DNA from: Candidatus Woesearchaeota archaeon
GTDB lineage: Archaea > Nanobdellota > Nanobdellia > SCGC-AAA011-G17 > UBA489
Reading direction: 5' to 3'
Assembly (NCBI GenBank): GCA_018658955.1
Contig: JABIPM010000008.1
Coordinates: 1-11,405, forward strand
DNA: 11,405 nucleotides
A program made the position numbers and the translations under genes. The number at the start of each line of letters is the position of its first letter. The stretch's first letter is position 1. Shown here in pieces: positions 6,549 to 11,405 of the stretch. Below the pieces are notes generated by a model. That model had not been told where the DNA came from. It saw only the letters and a list, made by a program, of their open reading frames with translations, and did no database searches.

Positions 6549-7043
6549 TTACTTTTTGAGTTTTGGTGCCTTGAAATGGTCTTTAATGGTGTTTCTAAGC
6601 TCCCTAGTCTCTTTTTTCAGTAATTTTTCATCAATTTCGTATCTACTATTGCCTATAAATCTATCATAGAATTCTCTTATGAATCTGTAAAGATTTTTTC
6701 TGGTCCATACATCTTCATAGTCTCTTTTGATGAAGTTGGTTAGAGATACTAAAACATCTCCCTCTTGAATTATCTTATTTTTTATTTTTACATTCTTTAA
6801 TTCTGTACCTATTAGTGCTACAATAATGCTAATTTTTGCATAATCTGAAACTTTTTTATTTAATTCTAGAACTATTTTTGTGTTTTGACCTTCTTCACCT
6901 CTACTTATTTCGTATTTTTTCTCATCAATGTTATATTGGTGATGTTTTCCCCATCTAGTTATTTCTTTGTAAAGATCATTAAATTTTAGCTTACCACTAA
7001 ATTTTACTTCAATTCCTCTTTCTACAAAATCCATGTATCCCAT
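6549..7043 (-). CDS. Small cytoplasmic protein of unknown family, paralogue of its upstream neighbour
   Basis: I do not recognise this 164-residue protein. It has no signal peptide or membrane segment and ends in a basic tail. Residues 63-130 align without gaps to residues 71-138 of the preceding gene, with 25 of 68 positions identical by my hand count. The shared landmarks are K-K-V-S-[DE]-Y, V-K-I-K-N-K, G-D, Y-E and a C-terminal [RK]-F-I. The two are therefore tandem paralogues. The pattern of strands followed by a helix suggests one compact alpha/beta domain. Its ATG lies one base after the TAA of the upstream paralogue, so translation is probably coupled. A second Met at residue 4 is an alternative start. 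It is the last gene of a three-gene operon led by a membrane winged-helix protein. Confidence 0.82.
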   Translation of the reverse strand: MGYMDFVERGIEVKFSGKLKFNDLYKEITRWGKHHQYNIDEKKYEISRGEEGQNTKIVLELNKKVSDYAKISIIVALIGTELKNVKIKNKIIQEGDVLVSLTNFIKRDYEDVWTRKNLYRFIREFYDRFIGNSRYEIDEKLLKKETRELRNTIKDHFKAPKLKK

Positions 7044-7044
7044 T

Positions 7045-7545
7045 TTAATATAAATTTTCCTTGACTACTTTTATTAGTTCTTGTCCTTCTTCATCTAATT
7101 TATCTTCATAATCATCTAATCTTTCTGCTATAATAAACTTTTCGTAAAGGTGTCTTTGAATTTTACCTGGTAATGTGCCTTTGAAACTTTTTTCATAGTT
7201 TTTTGTCATACTTGAAGATAATCTAAATTCAAAATCTCCTTTTTGTAATTTTTTATTTTTTATTTTTACATCTACTTGTCTTACAGTGATTAATTTTACT
7301 TCTGTTTTGAATTTCACATATTCACTTACTTTTTTTTCACATTTCCATTCAGTGGTTAGTTCTTTTCCGCTTGGTTTAACAGATTCACTATGGTCTTTAT
7401 CTTGGATGAAGTATCCTAGGTCATCTAAAATTGTTTTGCATTCTTTTAGAATTTTAGGTAGGTTGTAAAGTCCGCTATGCTTGATTAAGTAATAGCCAGT
7501 ATCGCTGCCATAAATATTCAATGTCCCGTTACTTTCTTTTCCCAT
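7045..7545 (-). CDS. Small cytoplasmic protein of unknown family, paralogue of its downstream neighbour
   Basis: This 166-residue protein belongs to the same unrecognised family as the next gene and shares K-K-V-S-E-Y, V-K-I-K-N-K, Q-K-G-D, N-Y-E and Y-E-K-F-I at a constant offset of 8 residues. The N-terminal 60 residues diverge, starting with a Gly/Tyr-rich stretch (I-Y-G-S-D-T-G-Y-Y-L) followed by a probable helix. There is no signal peptide or membrane segment. It starts one base after the stop of the membrane winged-helix gene and stops one base before the next paralogue. The operon context suggests that both paralogues act with that regulator; this is inference from position alone. Confidence 0.82.
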   Translation of the reverse strand: MGKESNGTLNIYGSDTGYYLIKHSGLYNLPKILKECKTILDDLGYFIQDKDHSESVKPSGKELTTEWKCEKKVSEYVKFKTEVKLITVRQVDVKIKNKKLQKGDFEFRLSSSMTKNYEKSFKGTLPGKIQRHLYEKFIIAERLDDYEDKLDEEGQELIKVVKENLY

Positions 7546-7546
7546 T

Positions 7547-8263
7547 TTATTTCTTTGTAAGGATAATTATATTTCCTCTTCCTTTCTTTATTTTTTTAAC
7601 TAACTTTTTTGATTCTAATTCTGTAATCATTAAAGATATTTTTGCTTCACTTGAAGGGAATTTTTTCCTTATTTCTTTTTGGGTGCTTCTTCCACCTTGT
7701 TCTTTTAAGAATTTTAATAATTTTTCTAAATCTTCTTCTGTTTCGCTTTTTAGATTGCTTTCATCTAAATCTTTGATGAAATGGCTTTTTGCAAAATGTA
7801 AATAAGATATAATTATTAATAATGCAATAATTGTGATTATGATTCCTAAGTTTGAAGATTCTTTTTCTTCATCTAAATTTAAATTGTCTTCACTAAAATT
7901 TCCAAAATTATTTACATCATCTCCCAAGATGTCATCTCCTAGCACTGGAGTAAGTATCAAATCTAAGGTGTATACTCCGCCTTCATTAATCTTGATCCCT
8001 TCTTCCAATTCATAAGTCTCTTCTTCTCCATAGTAAGTTGCTAAAATAGTATACTCTCCTGGAGGAATTTCAAAAGAATAACTTCCGTCTTTTGAAACTG
8101 CCATTTGTTTTGGTTCAGTATCTACGGTGATTATGGCCTTATCTAATTCTTCTAAAAATATATCATATACTGATCCTTGAATTGTTGCAGCATTAACTAA
8201 TGGTGAAAATGTTAGCATAGCTAAAATTATTGTGATAATCTTGGTTATATTTTGTTTTTTCAT
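7547..8263 (-). CDS. Membrane-anchored winged-helix regulator with extracytoplasmic carboxypeptidase-regulatory-like domain
   Basis: The order of parts is clear. A signal peptide (1-25, ending V-N-A) is followed by a beta-sandwich domain like the carboxypeptidase regulatory domain (about 27-105), with G-S-V-Y-D and D-G-S-Y-S-F-E-I-P-P-G-E-Y. Next come an acidic Asn/Asp/Glu-rich linker (108-136), one membrane helix (about 138-157), and a cytoplasmic winged helix (about 177-238) with Q-G-G-R-S-T-Q-K-E-I-R, S-E-A-K-I-S-L-M-I-T-E-L-E and a basic wing, K-K-G-R-G-N-I-I-I-L. This is a one-component membrane transcription regulator layout: outside sensor, inside DNA binding. It leads a three-gene operon with two paralogues of unknown function and is divergent from a secreted protein gene. 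A TATA box (8283-8291) about 24 bp from the ATG suggests a leaderless start. Ligand and target genes are unknown. Confidence 0.85.
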   Translation of the reverse strand: MKKQNITKIITIILAMLTFSPLVNAATIQGSVYDIFLEELDKAIITVDTEPKQMAVSKDGSYSFEIPPGEYTILATYYGEEETYELEEGIKINEGGVYTLDLILTPVLGDDILGDDVNNFGNFSEDNLNLDEEKESSNLGIIITIIALLIIISYLHFAKSHFIKDLDESNLKSETEEDLEKLLKFLKEQGGRSTQKEIRKKFPSSEAKISLMITELESKKLVKKIKKGRGNIIILTKK

Positions 8264-8282
8264 ATTTGATTGGCTGTATGTA

Positions 8283-8291
8283 AAATATAAA
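8283..8291 (-). promoter_or_regulatory. TATA box of the membrane regulator operon
   Basis: The minus strand reads TTTATATTTTA-like sequence centred about 24 bp from the ATG at 8263, with no Shine-Dalgarno in between. This fits a leaderless transcript for the three-gene operon. Confidence 0.55.
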
Positions 8292-8369
8292 AACCTTTCT
8301 TATGAAGTTTTTTTGATATTTTGGAAATACGGGCTAGATTAAAGTTTTCTAAAGTTTCCTTAAAGTATG

Positions 8370-8421
8370 TTTATAAATAATCCTTTACTAATAATTGTAG
8401 ATTAAATTCATATCAGGAGGT
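8370..8421 (+). promoter_or_regulatory. TATA box and Shine-Dalgarno of the secreted helical protein gene
   Basis: TTTATAAAT at 8370-8378 predicts a transcription start near 8400. AGGAGGT at 8415-8421, a perfect Shine-Dalgarno, lies 7 nt before the ATG at 8429. The mRNA would have a leader of about 29 nt. This is one of the strongest ribosome binding sites in the window and suggests high expression. Confidence 0.65.
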
Positions 8422-8428
8422 ATAGAAT

Positions 8429-9397
8429 ATGAAAAAATTAATGAACAGGGCGTTTACCTTAGGTATGGCTTTAATGTTTTTAGTTATTATTGTTCCTGCG
8501 GCCTTTGCAGAGGCAGATACAGATGCTACTGACACAAATATAAGAACAATAGATGCAAGTTCTGGAAGAATTTCTTTTGAAAGGGTTGCCCCAAGAGAAA
8601 GAGTTGGAGTAAATAATCCTATAACAGTAAATCCTATTAGGATTAGGCCAATTAGTATGACTCCTAGAGTTATAGATGGACCAATTGAAGCAAATCCTAG
8701 AACAAGGGTATTGGGAAAAATGGAAGATGATGTTGAAAAAAGTGAAAGAAGAAGTAAAATTAAAAATTCAATTAATCATTATCGTGAAAAAATTAAATAT
8801 TTAATGTCTGATAAATTCTTAGAAGAAGAGAATTATAATGGCGAAAAAGCTGCTAAATTTTTAGTGTTTTCAACATTATTGACAGAAAGAGCAATTGATT
8901 TTTTAGAGAATGCTGAAAAAAGGGCAGAAAATTCTCCTAAATTTTTAGAGAATCATCCCGATGCATTAGAAAATATTGGTGAGAAAAAAGAAGATCTTTT
9001 AGAGTTATATGAGGGACTTTATGAATTTGTATCAGATAGTGGTATGAGTGAAATGGGTCTTGTTTCAGTAACTAGTGAAGATTATCAAGAACTTAAAGAA
9101 ACTTATTTGATTTCTCTTGGAAAAGAACTTAAGTCAATTTCTAAAAATAAATATCTTATTGCTTATAAAAAATACAATAAAGAAAAAGTTGTAAAAAAAC
9201 TTAGGTCTGCAGCTAAAAACTGGAAAAAGAAATATGGTGCAGATAAAGTTAAGGATGTTGAAGTTGAAATAAACAGATATGAAACTTCTGGAAATATTGG
9301 TGCAGTTAAAACAGAAATAACTAAAATGATTGCTACAAATGTTGAATCTTTAGAGGTAGATGTTACGGATGTAAATTCTCAGGCATTAAATAATTAG
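8429..9397 (+). CDS. Secreted, mostly helical protein with a proline-pentad segment, unknown function
   Basis: I do not recognise this 322-residue protein. It has a typical signal peptide (1-27, ending A-F-A before E-A-D). Residues 28-60 are polar, and a segment with prolines at 64, 69, 74, 79, 85 and 90 looks like an extended, regularly spaced stretch. From about 98 to 310 the sequence is Lys/Glu-rich with helix-type spacing of hydrophobic residues, so a helical bundle or coiled-coil domain is likely. There is no second membrane segment and no cysteine, so it is probably released or held by a partner outside the cell. The ATG is set by AGGAGGT 7 nt upstream. It is divergent from the membrane winged-helix regulator gene, which may control it; that link is inference from gene order. 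Confidence 0.82.
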   Translation: MKKLMNRAFTLGMALMFLVIIVPAAFAEADTDATDTNIRTIDASSGRISFERVAPRERVGVNNPITVNPIRIRPISMTPRVIDGPIEANPRTRVLGKMEDDVEKSERRSKIKNSINHYREKIKYLMSDKFLEEENYNGEKAAKFLVFSTLLTERAIDFLENAEKRAENSPKFLENHPDALENIGEKKEDLLELYEGLYEFVSDSGMSEMGLVSVTSEDYQELKETYLISLGKELKSISKNKYLIAYKKYNKEKVVKKLRSAAKNWKKKYGADKVKDVEVEINRYETSGNIGAVKTEITKMIATNVESLEVDVTDVNSQALNN

Positions 9398-9425
9398 GGT
9401 AGCTGGCTTTATTTGGGTGGAAACC

Positions 9426-9474
9426 TTTAAATAGGGCCTTTCCCTGCTTATGTTATCGAAATATTAATGAGGTG
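9426..9474 (+). promoter_or_regulatory. TATA box and Shine-Dalgarno of the small lipoprotein gene
   Basis: TTTAAATA at 9426-9433 predicts a start near 9455-9459. GAGGTG at 9469-9474 lies 8 nt before the ATG at 9483. The lipoprotein therefore has its own promoter, separate from the secreted protein gene 85 bp upstream. Confidence 0.6.
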
Positions 9475-9482
9475 TTAACAAT

Positions 9483-9698
9483 ATGAAAAAATTAATGATT
9501 TTCGCAGTTTTCTTGATGTTGATGGTTTTTGTAGCAGGATGTGCTCCAAAAGGAATCCCAGAGACTCCAGAAACACCTTCAGAACCATCAACAGACGATT
9601 CTGTTCCAGAACTTGATAATGAGTTTGGGGATCTAGATGAGTTTGGAGAGGATGATTTTGAAGATTTTGAAGATTTAGGCGATTCTTTTACATTATAA
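9483..9698 (+). CDS. Small lipoprotein with acidic, phenylalanine-rich tail, unknown function
   Basis: This is a 71-residue lipoprotein. A signal sequence (1-19) ends in the lipobox V-A-G-C, with C20 as the likely lipid-modified residue. A short Pro/Thr/Glu linker (about 25-44) leads into a very acidic tail (45-71), where Phe or Leu recurs every three to four residues between Asp and Glu (for example E-F-G-D-L-D-E-F-G). The tail may be a short binding segment for a basic partner; this is inference. The first five residues, and 16 bases of coding DNA, equal the start of the upstream secreted protein gene. The start is supported by GAGGTG 8 nt upstream. A T-rich stretch that looks like an archaeal terminator follows the stop. 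Confidence 0.8.
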   Translation: MKKLMIFAVFLMLMVFVAGCAPKGIPETPETPSEPSTDDSVPELDNEFGDLDEFGEDDFEDFEDLGDSFTL

Positions 9699-9707
9699 GG
9701 TCCCTAA

Positions 9708-9722
9708 TTTCTTTCTTTTTTT
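9708..9722 (+). terminator. T-rich terminator after the lipoprotein gene
   Basis: Ten bases after the stop codon is a run of T broken by two C (TTTCTTTCTTTTTTT). This is the usual form of an archaeal transcription terminator, with no need for a hairpin. Confidence 0.5.
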
Positions 9723-9752
9723 ACCACTCCTTGATGATTAAAAACCTAAAGT

Positions 9753-9761
9753 TTTTTAAAT
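9753..9761 (+). promoter_or_regulatory. TATA box of the TrmB-family gene
   Basis: TTTTTAAAT is centred about 30 bp before the ATG at 9788, and no Shine-Dalgarno lies between. The transcript probably starts within a few bases of the ATG, so the mRNA is leaderless or nearly so. Confidence 0.5.
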
Positions 9762-9787
9762 GATGGATTCTATTTTTTTATTATAAA

Positions 9788-10594
9788 ATGATAGTAAAAG
9801 AAGAACTTTTGAAGAAATTGAGAGCGTCATTTGACCTTAATATTTATGAAGTTAAGATTTGGACAGCATTACTTTGTAGAGGCGTAGCTACAGCTGGAGA
9901 ACTTAGCGATATTTCTCAAATTCCTAGAAGTAGAAGTTATGATGTTTTAGACTCTTTAGAAAAGAAAGGTTTTGTAATGATGAAATTAGGAAAGCCTATC
10001 AAGTATTTAGCAATTAAACCTGAAGAGATTATTAGAAGAATTAAAGAGCAAGTTAAAACAAAAAGTAAGGCTAGATTAACAGAGTTAGAAAATATTAAGG
10101 GGGAGAATATTTATGAAGATCTCCAATTATTATACACTCAAGGTATTAAGAAAGTAGACCATTCTAATCTATCTGGTGCTGTTACTGGAAGAGATAATAT
10201 TTATACACAATTAAAAAGCATGATTGAAGGTGCTGAAAATGAAGTAATGATTGCAACTACTGAAGAAGGAGCATTAAGAAAGATTAAGAAATTTAAAAAT
10301 TTATTTACTAGATTAGATAAGAAAGGTGTAAAAGTTAAAATTGCAGCACCATTAAATGGTTTAGATAATCCAATTCTAAAAGACCTTAAAGATGTAGTAG
10401 AAATTAAAAAATTAGAAGGAATTAATGCTAGATTCTGTTTAGTGGACAGAACACAAATGTTGTTTATGGTTTCAGATGATAAAGATGTTCATGAAGCATA
10501 TGATTCTGCAATTTGGGCAAATTCTCCGTTCTTTACAAAATCATTCAGTTCAATGTTTGATACTGTTTGGAATAGTTCTTCTAATGTTGAGTGA
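9788..10594 (+). CDS. TrmB-family transcriptional regulator
   Basis: TrmB-family proteins are archaeal regulators with an N-terminal winged helix and a C-terminal ligand or dimer domain, many controlling sugar uptake and metabolism. Here the winged helix spans about 10-79: L-N-I-Y-E-V-K-I-W-T-A-L-L, G-V-A-T-A-G-E-L-S, I-P-R-S-R-S-Y-D-V-L-D-S-L-E-K-K-G-F-V and G-K-P-I-K-Y-L-A-I-K-P-E-E. This is a textbook match. A charged helix (80-104) probably forms a dimer coiled coil. The rest (about 130-263) resembles the phospholipase-D-like effector fold of the family (G-R-D-N-I-Y, E-V-M-I-A-T-T-E-E), without an H-x-K catalytic motif. The ligand cannot be read from the sequence. No sugar transporter lies nearby, so a sugar role is not supported. 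A 108-residue gene follows, overlapping or almost touching. Confidence 0.9.
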   Translation: MIVKEELLKKLRASFDLNIYEVKIWTALLCRGVATAGELSDISQIPRSRSYDVLDSLEKKGFVMMKLGKPIKYLAIKPEEIIRRIKEQVKTKSKARLTELENIKGENIYEDLQLLYTQGIKKVDHSNLSGAVTGRDNIYTQLKSMIEGAENEVMIATTEEGALRKIKKFKNLFTRLDKKGVKVKIAAPLNGLDNPILKDLKDVVEIKKLEGINARFCLVDRTQMLFMVSDDKDVHEAYDSAIWANSPFFTKSFSSMFDTVWNSSSNVE

Positions 10595-10599
10595 TTTTA

Positions 10600-10917
10600 A
10601 TGAAAGAAGATTCAAATTATTTGGAAGTAGGATTACATATTTATTCTGATGATACAATTACTAAATTTAGAGCTAGTTCTAAATCTTATGATCCTCTTGA
10701 AGCAGATACTGTTGAAGAATTAGGGAAGTTAACTGTACATTCTTATCCTGGAAAATTTATTAAATTTAAGAATGGGGTTTATTATTTTTGTGGAACTGAA
10801 TATGCTATCGATCCTAGAAATAAACATAGTAAATATTTTTCTAAAGAAGAAATGATTAAGTTTCATTCTCAACGTCGTGAAACATTAGAAAGTTTAATTG
10901 ATGGAACCGAAATTTAA
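10600..10917 (+). CDS. Small soluble protein coupled to the TrmB-family gene, unknown function
   Basis: I do not recognise this protein. It is about 105 residues long with no signal peptide or membrane segment. The first 65 residues alternate hydrophobic and polar positions as in beta strands (L-E-V-G-L-H-I-Y, G-K-F-I-K-F-K-N-G-V-Y-Y-F-C-G). The C-terminal 30 residues look helical and basic. Two starts are possible: ATG at 10600, five bases after the TrmB stop, or GTG at 10591, overlapping it by 4 bp (GTGA). I chose the ATG because ATG dominates here and the charged residues M-K-E-D begin there; a weak GAGTGAT lies just upstream. Either way it is in an operon with the regulator and may modulate it, which is inference. 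Confidence 0.78.
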   Translation: MKEDSNYLEVGLHIYSDDTITKFRASSKSYDPLEADTVEELGKLTVHSYPGKFIKFKNGVYYFCGTEYAIDPRNKHSKYFSKEEMIKFHSQRRETLESLIDGTEI

Positions 10918-10941
10918 TTTTTATTTAATTTTTATTTAATT
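10914..10941 (+). terminator. T-rich terminator made of tandem 11-bp repeats
   Basis: TTAATTTTTAT occurs twice in tandem (10914-10924, 10925-10935) with a third partial copy, overlapping and following the stop codon at 10915-10917. The repeated T5 runs fit archaeal termination of the TrmB operon. Confidence 0.5.
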
Positions 10942-10955
10942 TGTTAATAATAACT

Positions 10956-11072
10956 CTTATATACTATAATATATATGTTAAAAGAGTAATCACAAACTAC
11001 ATTTTGTAAAATGTTTTGTAATTGCAATAAATAAAACCTAAAAATAAGTTTACGATAATACGTGAATGGAGG
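10956..11072 (+). promoter_or_regulatory. Leader region of the basic repeat protein: TATA, inverted repeat, Shine-Dalgarno
   Basis: CTTATATA at 10956-10963 is a good TATA box and would place the start near 10985; AATAAATA near 11027-11034 is an alternative. Between them lies an inverted repeat: ACATTTT (10999-11005) with AAAATGT (11008-11014), extended by ACAAA (10992-10996) with TTTGT (11015-11019). TGGAGG at 11067-11072 is a clear Shine-Dalgarno 4 nt before the ATG at 11077. Confidence 0.5.
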
Positions 11073-11076
11073 AAAA

Positions 11077-11405
11077 ATGGTTAGAAGAAAAATAAAAAGA
11101 GCTGTTAGAAAAGCAGTAAGAAAAGTTACAAGAAAGGTAGCAAGAAAAACTGTTAGAAAAACAGCAAAAAAAGCAGTTAAGAAAAGAACTGTAAAAAGAA
11201 CAGTAAGAAAAACTGTTAGAAAGAGAGTTGCTAAGAGAGCAACTAGAAAAACTGTTAGAAAGACAGCAAAAAAAGCAGTTAAGAAAAGAACTGTAAAAAG
11301 AAAAGCAGTTAAGAAAAGAACTGTAAAAAGAAAAGCAGTTAAGAAAAGAACTGTAAAAAGAAAAGCAGTTAAGAAAAGACCTGTAAAAAGAAAAGCAGTT
11401 AAGAA
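11077..11405 (+). CDS. Highly basic Lys/Arg repeat protein, probably nucleic-acid binding (3' partial)
   Basis: An open frame from ATG 11077, set by TGGAGG 4 nt upstream, runs off the right edge after 109 complete codons. The encoded part uses only eight amino acids (M, V, R, K, I, A, T, P) and has no acidic residue. It is built on a four-residue beat such as A-V-R-K or T-V-R-K, which turns into a ten-residue repeat, K-A-V-K-K-R-T-V-K-R. Such sequences resemble the tails of histone H1 and of bacterial H1-like proteins, which bind DNA or RNA by charge. A chromatin-like or RNA-binding role is therefore likely but is inferred from composition. Low-complexity sequence makes homology claims unsafe. 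The separate promoter and strong Shine-Dalgarno suggest real and possibly high expression. Confidence 0.8.
   Translation, partial: MVRRKIKRAVRKAVRKVTRKVARKTVRKTAKKAVKKRTVKRTVRKTVRKRVAKRATRKTVRKTAKKAVKKRTVKRKAVKKRTVKRKAVKKRTVKRKAVKKRPVKRKAVK
11275..11405 (+). repeat. 30-bp tandem repeat inside the basic protein gene
   Basis: Copies begin at 11275, 11305, 11335, 11365 and 11395 (the last cut by the window edge) and are almost identical; one change at 11380 turns a Thr codon into Pro. The unit is exactly ten codons, so copy number can change in frame. An older copy of the same block lies at 11143-11200 and matches 11245-11302 with one silent difference. Confidence 0.88.

Noticed and set aside
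6512..8341. Exact 11-mer GGGCTAGATTA at 6512-6522 and 8331-8341, flanking the three-gene operon like direct repeats
   Set aside because: Repeats of this length are expected by chance in 11 kb, flanking bases do not match, and no integrase or transposase is near.
8630..8644. AATCCTA-T-TAGGATT inverted repeat
   Set aside because: It lies in the coding sequence of the proline-pentad segment and follows from repeated Asn-Pro-Ile and Ile-Arg codons; no sign of a regulatory role.
9731..9738. Possible box C of a C/D guide RNA (TTGATGA)
   Set aside because: No box D (CTGA) lies at a fitting distance, and the sequence lies between a terminator and the TrmB TATA box.
11275..11405. CRISPR-like array of 30-bp repeats
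   Set aside because: The repeats are directly adjacent with no spacers, keep an open frame and encode a regular ten-residue unit; they are coding tandem repeats.

Overview
This window most likely comes from an AT-rich archaeon with small genes. The evidence is an archaeal-type SRP (7S) RNA gene, an archaeal DnaG-type primase, an archaeal Elp3 with a C-x5-C-x2-C radical-SAM motif, a TrmB-family regulator, and archaeal TATA boxes about 25 bp before likely transcription starts. Several starts look leaderless, while others carry clear Shine-Dalgarno sequences. The low GC, the small membrane-anchored proteins of unknown family and a TSP1/DUF4215-like surface protein suggest a DPANN lineage such as Woesearchaeota or Pacearchaeota. 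That placement is inference.

Region 1 (1-4408). The 3' end of a cysteine-rich, C-terminally anchored surface protein runs convergent to elp3, with a 4-bp overlap of the two stop regions. elp3 is divergent from an RDD membrane protein gene, and one symmetric TATA element appears to serve both leaderless starts. The RDD gene overlaps a signal peptide peptidase (sppA) gene by 4 bp. Next is the SRP RNA gene with its own TATA box. Its apical loop on helix 8 reads UGAC where GGAA is expected.

Region 2 (4403-8263, all minus strand). Read in the direction of transcription, the first three genes form a tight operon with identical TAA-A-ATG junctions: a membrane-anchored winged-helix protein with an outside carboxypeptidase-regulatory-like domain, then two small paralogous proteins of unknown family. 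A 283-bp non-coding gap rich in perfect palindromes follows. Then come dnaG, with a long RS/ERKPF-repeat linker, and a small single-pass protein whose stop codon lies inside the SRP RNA 3' end.

Region 3 (8264-11405, plus strand). A secreted helical protein with a proline-pentad segment is divergent from the membrane regulator. It is followed by a small lipoprotein with an acidic, Phe-rich tail. A TrmB regulator and a coupled 108-residue unknown come next. The window ends inside a very basic Lys/Arg/Ala/Val/Thr repeat protein built on 30-bp tandem repeats.

How the genes work together: elp3 (tRNA wobble modification), SRP RNA (membrane targeting), SppA (signal-peptide clearance) and DnaG (priming/exosome) are housekeeping. 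The most distinctive candidates for something undescribed are the membrane winged-helix operon with its paralogue pair and divergent secreted partner, the RDD-SppA pair, the variant SRP RNA loop, and the palindrome cluster upstream of dnaG.
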